NCBI GenBank assembly: GCA_024763075.1
Contig: JANTGF010000031.1
Span: 1 to 44,132 of the forward strand
From: Bacteroidales bacterium
Lineage (GTDB): Bacteria > Bacteroidota > Bacteroidia > Bacteroidales > VadinHA17
Direction of reading: 5' to 3'
DNA length: 44,132 nucleotides
Position numbers and translations under genes: made by a program. This document shows positions 25,411 through 32,684 of the stretch, in pieces. Within the stretch, counting starts at the first letter, position 1. Each line of letters begins with the position of its first letter. The notes under the pieces were generated by a model. That model saw only the letters and a list, made by a program, of their open reading frames with translations. It made no database searches and was not told where the DNA came from.

Positions 25411-26484
25411 ATGATAGAAAAACAATACAATAAACTTATAGGTGATACATTATTACCGGTTGACATCGTACTTGCGCCGGAGTGGTGGTACAAACATACC
25501 GGAATCACTTTCGACAGGGATTTTTTCTTTCATCCGGTACGCAGGGTGGAGGATGAACAGAAAATGGAAAAAGTTTTATATGACAGGTGGGGGAGATATA
25601 ATTTAGGTTCATTGAAAGAACAACGGCGTCCCGAGGCGGGTGCAGTACATTTGGCTTCAGGATTTCTATTATCAGAAATGCTGGGATGCGATGTTGAATA
25701 TACGGAAAATCATCCTCCACAGGTTATATCTGCGAACAGAGAGGATTTCATTTTAAACCCGGATAATGCTTTCGAATCAGTTTCTTTCAGAAAATTTGAA
25801 AGTATGCTTGAAAGTTTAAAGAGTAAATACGGCTATCTGACAGGAGATGTTAATTGGAGTGGGATTCTCAATATTGCAATGGATCTCCGGGCGGAGTCTA
25901 TATTTCCGGATATGCTGGTTCAGCCCGAAAAAACCAGAGAATATCTGTCCAAAATAGCTGCAGTCATTGAAAAATTCACCAGAGGACTGGCATCTGAAAC
26001 GGGATCTACCTCTGTTTCCGTAAACCGCAACGTGCGCAACCTCAAAAAACCCTTATTCCTGCATTCCGAGTGTTCGCATACAATGATTTCAACAGAAGAT
26101 TATGAAAAATACCTGCTTCCTTTCGATATCGAATGGAGCAGATCTTTTCGCCCTTTCGGGGTACACTATTGCGGCAGCGATCCGCATCGCCATGCAGAAA
26201 GCTTTGCTAAAATTCCCCACCTTGACTTTTTAGATGTAGGCTGGGGCGGAGATGTGAAAACTCTCAGAAAGCATTTGCCAGATACTTTTTTAAATATTCG
26301 CCTGAGTCCGGTTGAATTAGTAAACCAATCAACTGATGAAATCAGGAAAATTATAACCCGTCTTGTTAATGACTCGGGAAATCCATATCTGACGGGAGTT
26401 TGTTGCATTAACATGGATGATAAGATCACTGATGAAAAGATCACAACAATTTTTGAAACCGTAGAAAATCTTAGAAATCAGTAG
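25411..26484 (+). CDS. URO-D superfamily protein, corrinoid methyltransferase-like
   Basis: The 357-residue protein has no signal peptide, so it acts in the cytosol. It resembles the uroporphyrinogen decarboxylase superfamily (MtaA/CmuA-like branch) rather than true HemE. It carries VHYCGSD (H252, C254) and a C-terminal Cys pair (C331, C332). The spacing recalls the His-x-Cys...Cys zinc site of methylcobalamin-dependent methyltransferases. An additional HSECSH stretch is at 218-223. HemE would instead show its N-terminal RQAGR motif, which I do not see. Such proteins are found in carbohydrate loci of Bacteroidota and Planctomycetes without assigned function. No corrinoid protein or reductive activase is adjacent. 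Methyl transfer is inference; only the superfamily call is firm. Confidence 0.7.
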   Translation: MIEKQYNKLIGDTLLPVDIVLAPEWWYKHTGITFDRDFFFHPVRRVEDEQKMEKVLYDRWGRYNLGSLKEQRRPEAGAVHLASGFLLSEMLGCDVEYTENHPPQVISANREDFILNPDNAFESVSFRKFESMLESLKSKYGYLTGDVNWSGILNIAMDLRAESIFPDMLVQPEKTREYLSKIAAVIEKFTRGLASETGSTSVSVNRNVRNLKKPLFLHSECSHTMISTEDYEKYLLPFDIEWSRSFRPFGVHYCGSDPHRHAESFAKIPHLDFLDVGWGGDVKTLRKHLPDTFLNIRLSPVELVNQSTDEIRKIITRLVNDSGNPYLTGVCCINMDDKITDEKITTIFETVENLRNQ

Positions 26485-26512
26485 TAAATAAATGAAGATG
26501 CCTGTTTTTCAG

Positions 26513-26526
26513 CAAACCCGGGTTTG
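26513..26526. repeat. 14-bp palindrome CAAACCCGGGTTTG
   Basis: A perfect palindrome lies 28 bases after the URO-D-like gene and overlaps the 18-base string shared with 11007-11024. It may contribute to termination (five-base stem with a CCGG loop) or be an operator-like site. Confidence 0.35.
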
Positions 26527-26606
26527 TTCAATTTGAAATGTGTTAAGATTTAATGCATTTAAATCAAAACTAACGAAACAATCTAAATGTTAATGGATTA
26601 ATTTTG

Positions 26607-26641
26607 TTTGAATTTAATCTGCATTAATAATCGTAGTTTTA
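26607..26641 (+). promoter_or_regulatory. Possible promoter of the GH28-GH106 unit
   Basis: TTTG at 26607-26610 and TAGTTTTA at 26634-26641 resemble the Bacteroidota promoter with a 23-base spacer and one mismatch in the -7 box. The leader to the ATG at 26692 would be about 45 bases. Confidence 0.3.
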
Positions 26642-26691
26642 TATAAACAAGACAAGCCAAAAACAGAGTTAAATAAAATTCTAAACAAAAA

Positions 26692-28263
26692 ATGAAAACT
26701 AATAAAATAGTAAATATACTTAGCTTTTTATCTGTAGCCGTGTCAATTAATGCTCAGGATCCATACTTCAATGTGTTGGATTATGGCGCAAAAGGTGACG
26801 GCAAAACCAATAGCACAATCGCAATAAACACTGCAATTGATGCTGCCGCAAAAAATGGAGGTGGAACTGTTTTTATTCCGGCGGGAGATTTTCTTTCTTT
26901 TACGATTCGCTTAAAAAATAATATTACCCTGCATCTTGACAATGGAGCGGTATTGATTGCAGATAAAGAAACAGACGGTATAGGGTATGATTTACCGGAT
27001 GAACCAAAATGGTATTCAGAGTTTCAGGATTTTGGCCACAGCTACTGGAAAAACAGCCTGATTTACGGTGACAGTTTGCATAACATTGCGATTACAGGAA
27101 ACGGAATGATTTGGGGGAAAGGCTTATATACCTATGACAAGCCTGATATCAAAGGGACGGGAAACAAGGCCATCGCTTTGAAGAATTGCCACAATGTAAC
27201 GATCAGGGATATCTCCGTCCTGCATGGCGGTCACTTTTGTATTTTGGCCACGGGCGTAGATAATTTAATAATCGATAATGTGCGTGCTGATGCCGATCGT
27301 GACGCCTTCGATATTGATGCCTGTAAAAATGTAATTATTTCAAACTGTATCATTAACTCACCAACTGATGACGGGCTTTGCTTGAAATCCTCGTTTGCAC
27401 TTGGGTACACTCGTTCCACTGAGAATGTCACCATTACCAATTGTCAGGTTTATGGTTATGATCACGGTTCGTTGATGGACGGAACATTCAAAACAGAATT
27501 CAAAGATGAAGAACCCGGAGCAAATCACAGTATTACAGGTCGGTTGAAATTGGGAACCGAATCAAACGGGGGATTTAAAAATATTACGGTTAGTAATTGT
27601 GTTTTCGAGCGTTCCCGGGGTCTTGCCATTGAAACAGCCGACGGTGGTTTGATCGAAGATCTTTTGTTCGACAACATTACTATGCGCGATGTAATGGATA
27701 CCCCTTTCTTCATCCGCCTGAATGCACGAATGCGAGGCCCCGAAGGGACACCGGTTGGTGTTTGCAGGCGGATTACGATCAGTAACCTGAATGTTTTTGA
27801 TGTAGGCGGACGGCCAAAGTTTCCCGGATTGGGAGCCGGAATGGTGATGGGTATTCCCGGACATTATATCGAAGATTTGACACTGAATAACATTCGTATC
27901 TATTTTCGCGGAGGTGGATTAAAAGATGCAATAGATAAAGAGGTTCCACAAAATATCGACATGTACCCGGATCCTTACCGTTGGCATTCAATGCCGGCGT
28001 ATGGAATCTATTTTCGATACATAAAAGGTCTGAGGGTAAGCAATGTGGTTTTGCGATATTTAAATAAAGACGAACGCCCCGCTTTTGTTTTGGATGATGT
28101 CCATAATGCAAACTTTAGTAACATTGATGCTCAAAAAAGTGTTGATGCACCGCTTTTTATTTTAAAAAATGTAAGTGATATGTCAATCTACAGGGTGAAA
28201 GGTGTTGATGATACCAAACTGATAAAAGCAGCAAAAGAAGAAATTTGGATTCAAAACCTGTAA
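26692..28263 (+). CDS. GH28-like pectin-active glycoside hydrolase
   Basis: The 523-residue secreted protein (signal peptide to about residue 21, INAQ) folds as a right-handed beta-helix. It opens with FNVLDYGAKGDGKTN, the hallmark of polygalacturonase-like proteins. GH28-type acidic residues are seen in DRDAFDID (202-209) and SPTDDGLCLKS (223-233). The canonical GHG histidine motif is not obvious; the corresponding stretch appears to be GRLKLGTESNGG (283-294), so substrate and mechanism may differ from classical polygalacturonases. A role on galacturonate-containing backbones (pectin or rhamnogalacturonan) is likely. The following GH106-like gene, 58 bases downstream, supports a rhamnogalacturonan theme, but a different uronate-containing glycan is possible. 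Confidence 0.8.
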   Translation: MKTNKIVNILSFLSVAVSINAQDPYFNVLDYGAKGDGKTNSTIAINTAIDAAAKNGGGTVFIPAGDFLSFTIRLKNNITLHLDNGAVLIADKETDGIGYDLPDEPKWYSEFQDFGHSYWKNSLIYGDSLHNIAITGNGMIWGKGLYTYDKPDIKGTGNKAIALKNCHNVTIRDISVLHGGHFCILATGVDNLIIDNVRADADRDAFDIDACKNVIISNCIINSPTDDGLCLKSSFALGYTRSTENVTITNCQVYGYDHGSLMDGTFKTEFKDEEPGANHSITGRLKLGTESNGGFKNITVSNCVFERSRGLAIETADGGLIEDLLFDNITMRDVMDTPFFIRLNARMRGPEGTPVGVCRRITISNLNVFDVGGRPKFPGLGAGMVMGIPGHYIEDLTLNNIRIYFRGGGLKDAIDKEVPQNIDMYPDPYRWHSMPAYGIYFRYIKGLRVSNVVLRYLNKDERPAFVLDDVHNANFSNIDAQKSVDAPLFILKNVSDMSIYRVKGVDDTKLIKAAKEEIWIQNL

Positions 28264-28321
28264 ATCGAATAGCTGTCCGTTGACTGGCAAAATTGATATT
28301 GAAGATAAATTATTATTTAAA

Positions 28322-31081
28322 ATGGTTCCCCACAGGCTTCTAATACTACTGTTAGTTACGCTTTTTACACAATGCCGGCAATTAGAAAATACAGAGAATA
28401 ATTCCCGGCAAAAGACAAAAGCTGAAAATAAACCGGGAACTTACTGGTGGTGGATGGGGAATGCCGTCGATTCGGCCAATATCGATTATAATCTTGAAAT
28501 GATGCATCATGCAGGAATTGGTACGGTTCATGTAATTCCTATCTATGGTGTTAAAGGAGAAGAAGATAAATTCCTGGAGTACCTGTCTCCCGAATGGGCA
28601 AATATGTTAAAATATACTTCACAAAAAGCTGGTGAACTTGGAATGGAGGTAGATATGACCCTTGGAACAGGATGGTGCTACGGAGGAAGCTGGGTTGATG
28701 ATAAGTACGGGATAATGGGTGCCGAAATAGAAACGATTGAGAATTGCAAAAGAAAAATGATCCTTGATTTGTCACGAAAATCCAAACACCCCATTGATAC
28801 ACTCTTGTGTGTTTTAGCTGATTACGGAAATGGCAAACGCGTGGAACTGACCCGGCAGGTTTCGAATCAAAAGTTGACTCTTCCCGATTCGACCTCACCG
28901 GCAACTGTTTATATCTTAAGGATGCAGGGTCCTCAGCGAAAGGTGAAACGTGCGGCACCAGGTGCTGAGGGGCCGATGTTAAATCCTTTGTCTGTTCATG
29001 CATTTGAAACTTATACGAAACCTTTTCAGAAAGTATTTCAGGGAAACGCAGGTAAATACATAAGTTCCATATATCATGATTCTTATGAGTATTATGGAGC
29101 AAGTTGGAGTAAAAAATTGTTTGAAAGATTTGAAGCAAAGCGTGGTTATCGCTTGCAGGAATTTCTCCCCGAATTAGTGGACAAAGGACGTACAGACCTG
29201 TCAAAAAGGGTAATCGCAGATTATCGCGAGACAGTTTCCGGACTTCATATTGAATATATAAAAGCAATAAAAAAGTGGGCAGAACAAAACAATACAAAAT
29301 TCAGGGACCAGGCACACGGGAGCCCTACAAACTGGTTAGATACATATGCTATCGCTGATATTCCAGAGACAGAATCGTTTGGGGCCTCAATTTTTAAAAT
29401 CCCAAACTTAAACAGGAATGAAAAATACATAAGTCCGGGCAATGTTCCTGATATGGATGTTTTTAAATTTGCTTCGTCTGCAGCACATGTTACCGGGAAA
29501 CCTTTGGTTTCCAGTGAAACTTTTACCTGGTTGAGGGAACATTATCGTGTAGCCCTGTCACAATGTAAGCCTGAACTTGACAAACTATTCGTTTCAGGGA
29601 TAAATCATGTTTACTTTCATGGTACTGCATATTCTCCAAAAGAAGCCGCATGGCCGGGATGGCTGTTTTACGCTTCAACGAATTTTGCTCCCTCAAACAG
29701 CCAGTACAATCATCTTTCAGCAATGAGTAGATACATTGAAAATTGCCAGAAGATATTGCAATCAACAAAACCCGATAATGAAATAGTTGTTTATTTCCCC
29801 TTTCAGGATATTCTTCATAATTACAATGTACAAAAGGACATATTGCTAACTATCAATGTACACAACCAACAAGAATGGCTTGCAAATTCGGAATTCAGAA
29901 AAACCCTTACGGAACTCAAAAACAGCGGGTTTGGATATGATTATATATCCGACATGCAACTGATAAACAGTAGTACGGACGGAAGTGTTTTGAAGACGAG
30001 CGGCAATACATACAAAACGATCATAATTCCAAAGTGTGAGTATATGCCGCTTAATACAATAAAATTCTTAGAGGGCCTTGCAGAGAGTGGAGTTAATATT
30101 ATTTTCATTGAAGATTTGCCTGAAACATACAGTGGATATGATAAAACCAAACAATCACAGGTTTCATTTAAAGAGATAAAACAAAAACTGCAGCATTTGG
30201 ATTTTCCAAACCTGAAAATATTGAATTTAAATGCATTGTCTGCTCAACTTACAAAACGTGGTAATAACCGGGAAACCTTAGCTTCATATAAGCTGGATTT
30301 TATCAGGAAAAAAGATGAAAACGGATATGTTTATTTTATCGCAAATCTGAACAGTGGAACAGATATAAATGAATACATCTCTATTGGAACAGATAGTAAA
30401 GACTATATTTTTTACAATCCACAAACCGGTGAAAAAGGAAAAGCTAAAATAAAAAAATCGGGCAAAGATATTTCGGTATTAATGCAGTTGAAACAAGGTC
30501 AGTCACTTTTTCTTTTTGCCAATAATAAAAACGAGGATATTCCGAATTGGAAATATACAGGTTTGGAAAAAAACAGATTTTCCATATCCGGAAACTGGAA
30601 TTTGGTTTTTTTAAAAGGAGGACCTGATTTGCCCAAACCAGCCACAATAAGCAAACTTACTTCATGGACTAATTTGCCTGATAAGATGGCATCGTATTTC
30701 TCCGGAATGGCACGCTATAGCATGGATTTTAGATTTGCAGGCCTTAATGAAGAAAATAAATACTATATTGTTTTTGATAAGGTAAAAGAGAGTGTCCTGA
30801 TACGCTTGAACGGTAAAGAAGTAATCACCCTTTTTTCGCATCCTTTTGAAGCAGATATCACCAGGTTTTTAAAAAACGGGGAGAACCATTTGGAATTGGA
30901 AGTAGTAAATTTGCCGGCAAACCGGATAAGGTACCTGGATAAACAAAAAGTCGACTGGCAAAAATTTTATGATATAAATTTTGTGAACATTAATTATAAA
31001 GTTTTTGATGCATCAAAATGGGAGCCGGTGGAATCAGGATTAATGGGCGAGATATCTATTGTTTGTTATGAAACGGAGTAA
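28322..31081 (+). CDS. GH106-like glycosidase (alpha-L-rhamnosidase family), probable lipoprotein
   Basis: The start is placed at ATG 28322 because it begins directly with a hydrophobic export signal (MVPHRLLILLLVTLFTQC); the longer frame from a TTG at 28280 would put a hydrophilic stretch before it. Cys18 is a candidate lipid-attachment site, though the preceding FTQ is a loose lipobox. The remaining 900 residues begin with KPGTYWWWMGNAV and the Gx-(V/I)-HVIPIYG strand that open GH106 barrels. A DSYEYYGASWS...FEAKRGY stretch (family region with catalytic acids) follows, and a C-terminal beta-sandwich resembles a GH2-type sugar-binding domain. Family assignment is by motif; divergence is considerable, so the released sugar need not be rhamnose. 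It is paired with the GH28-like gene. Confidence 0.65.
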   Translation: MVPHRLLILLLVTLFTQCRQLENTENNSRQKTKAENKPGTYWWWMGNAVDSANIDYNLEMMHHAGIGTVHVIPIYGVKGEEDKFLEYLSPEWANMLKYTSQKAGELGMEVDMTLGTGWCYGGSWVDDKYGIMGAEIETIENCKRKMILDLSRKSKHPIDTLLCVLADYGNGKRVELTRQVSNQKLTLPDSTSPATVYILRMQGPQRKVKRAAPGAEGPMLNPLSVHAFETYTKPFQKVFQGNAGKYISSIYHDSYEYYGASWSKKLFERFEAKRGYRLQEFLPELVDKGRTDLSKRVIADYRETVSGLHIEYIKAIKKWAEQNNTKFRDQAHGSPTNWLDTYAIADIPETESFGASIFKIPNLNRNEKYISPGNVPDMDVFKFASSAAHVTGKPLVSSETFTWLREHYRVALSQCKPELDKLFVSGINHVYFHGTAYSPKEAAWPGWLFYASTNFAPSNSQYNHLSAMSRYIENCQKILQSTKPDNEIVVYFPFQDILHNYNVQKDILLTINVHNQQEWLANSEFRKTLTELKNSGFGYDYISDMQLINSSTDGSVLKTSGNTYKTIIIPKCEYMPLNTIKFLEGLAESGVNIIFIEDLPETYSGYDKTKQSQVSFKEIKQKLQHLDFPNLKILNLNALSAQLTKRGNNRETLASYKLDFIRKKDENGYVYFIANLNSGTDINEYISIGTDSKDYIFYNPQTGEKGKAKIKKSGKDISVLMQLKQGQSLFLFANNKNEDIPNWKYTGLEKNRFSISGNWNLVFLKGGPDLPKPATISKLTSWTNLPDKMASYFSGMARYSMDFRFAGLNEENKYYIVFDKVKESVLIRLNGKEVITLFSHPFEADITRFLKNGENHLELEVVNLPANRIRYLDKQKVDWQKFYDINFVNINYKVFDASKWEPVESGLMGEISIVCYETE

Positions 31082-31107
31082 AAATAAAGTATAAACCAAA
31101 TTATTGA

Positions 31108-32541
31108 ATGGAAATGGCTGTAATTTCAAAAATTAAAGTTGGCCTGTTTGGTATTGGCCTTGATACATACTGGAATCAGTTTGATGGTCTTTTGGACAAA
31201 CTTAAAAACTACCAGGAACAAATAAAAAGCAAAATTGAATGTTTTGGCGTGGAGGTAGTTGATGCAGGAATGGTTGATAATACTGAAAAAGCAGGGCTTG
31301 CGGCAGCACTCCTGAAAAAAAATGATGTGGAAATCGTTTTTCTGTATGTTTCTACTTATGCATTGTCATCCACTGTTTTGCCGGTAGCACAAAAAGTAAA
31401 AGTGCCTGTTGTTGTTCTAAACCTGCAACCGGTTCCCCAGCTTGATTACGAATCTTTTAACAAACTTGGCGACAGGGGAAAAATGACCGGTGTTTGGCTG
31501 GAACATTGTCAGGCATGTTCGGTTCCTGAGATCGCCAGTGTCTTTAACCGTTCAGTAATACCTTACGGTATTGTAACCGGTTATCTTCAGGATGAAGAGG
31601 CATGGCATGAAATTGAAGCCTGGGCTGAAGCAGCCCGTACTGCCCATGCAATGCGTAACAACCGTCTGGGCATTTTGGGGCATTATTATGGAGGGATGCT
31701 TGATGTTTATACAGACCTCACTAAGCAAAGTGCAACTTTTGGCACTCATATTGAATTACTTGAGATGTGTGAATTGAAAAAATACAGGGACGAAGCTGAT
31801 GATAAAGAAATTGATAACAAAATAGCAGAATTCCATGAAGCTTTTGATGTTATATCAGGTTGTGAAAAGAAAGAGATAGAACGTGCAGCCCGTACTTCAG
31901 TTGCTTTGGATAAGCTGGTGGAAAACTATAAGTTAGGGTCACTTGCTTATTATTATGAAGGAGTGTCGGGCAATGAATATGAAAATATTGTAACATCAAT
32001 TATTGCCGGGAATACCTTACTTACCGGCAAAAACATCCCGGTAGCAGGTGAATGTGAAGTAAAGAATGCACAGGCGATGAAGATTATGGCTGAGTTTGGC
32101 GCAGGCGGTTCTTTCTCAGAGTTTTATCTTATGGATTTCAAAGATGATGTAGTGATGCTTGGTCATGACGGCCCTGCGCACTTTGCCATTGCCGAAGGAC
32201 GGGTAAAGCTGGTCCCGCTGCCTGTTTATCATGGGAAACCGGGGAAAGGGCTATCTATCCAGATGACTGTAAAACACGGTCCGGTGACTTTGCTTTCAGT
32301 TGTTGAAGGAAAAGACAGTGTGTTTCTGCTGGTAGCTGAAGGTGAATCAGTTGCCGGCCCGGTACTCGAAATCGGAAATACCAATAGCCGTTACCGTTTT
32401 TCAATTGGTACAAAAGAATTCATAGATCAATGGTCGAAACAGGGACCTGCTCACCATTGTGCAATCGGTGTGGGTCACATTGCCACCAAAATTGAAAAGA
32501 TGGGGAGAATTCTTAATATGAATGTAGTGAAGATTTGTTGA
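31108..32541 (+). CDS. L-arabinose/L-fucose isomerase-like protein
   Basis: This cytosolic 477-residue protein belongs to the AraA/FucI-like sugar isomerase superfamily. Candidate metal-binding residues are E284 (YYYEGVSG), E315 or E317 (AGECEVK), H353 (MLGHDGPAH) and a late histidine in PAHHCAIGVGH (about 450-458). They are spaced much as in AraA. Such proteins convert an aldose (arabinose, fucose, rhamnose-like or another) to the ketose. Sequence alone does not fix which. It lies between the GH106-like and GH20-like genes on the same strand, so it probably processes the sugar they release. A second ATG at 31114 is an alternative start. Confidence 0.75.
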   Translation: MEMAVISKIKVGLFGIGLDTYWNQFDGLLDKLKNYQEQIKSKIECFGVEVVDAGMVDNTEKAGLAAALLKKNDVEIVFLYVSTYALSSTVLPVAQKVKVPVVVLNLQPVPQLDYESFNKLGDRGKMTGVWLEHCQACSVPEIASVFNRSVIPYGIVTGYLQDEEAWHEIEAWAEAARTAHAMRNNRLGILGHYYGGMLDVYTDLTKQSATFGTHIELLEMCELKKYRDEADDKEIDNKIAEFHEAFDVISGCEKKEIERAARTSVALDKLVENYKLGSLAYYYEGVSGNEYENIVTSIIAGNTLLTGKNIPVAGECEVKNAQAMKIMAEFGAGGSFSEFYLMDFKDDVVMLGHDGPAHFAIAEGRVKLVPLPVYHGKPGKGLSIQMTVKHGPVTLLSVVEGKDSVFLLVAEGESVAGPVLEIGNTNSRYRFSIGTKEFIDQWSKQGPAHHCAIGVGHIATKIEKMGRILNMNVVKIC

Positions 32542-32554
32542 TATGAATTATTGC

Positions 32555-32567
32555 CCGGGTTGCCCGG
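32555..32567 (+). terminator. Short GC hairpin after the isomerase gene
   Basis: CCGGG-TTG-CCCGG forms a 5-bp stem followed by TTTGTT, starting 14 bases after the stop codon. It is short, so only weakly supported as a terminator. Confidence 0.3.
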
Positions 32568-32684
32568 TTTGTTACCCGATTTGGGTGTTCAAGATCATAT
32601 GACAATGAAGAGTAATGAGCGAAAATAAAGGAATTTGAAACGAATGCTATGGATTACTTAAATCAATAATAATACTTTTAAATC

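Noticed and set aside
25411-26484. HemE (uroporphyrinogen decarboxylase of haem synthesis)
   Set aside because: The N-terminal RQAGR signature of HemE is absent, while H-x-C and a late Cys pair typical of the methyltransferase branch are present; the context is a glycan locus.
28280-28321. TTG start extending the GH106-like protein
   Set aside because: The export signal begins at ATG 28322; a hydrophilic stretch ahead of it is not expected.
28551-29297. Minus-strand ORF of 248 codons within the GH106-like gene
   Set aside because: Although long, it is antisense to a frame with signal peptide and GH106 motifs; the antisense protein has no recognisable domain.
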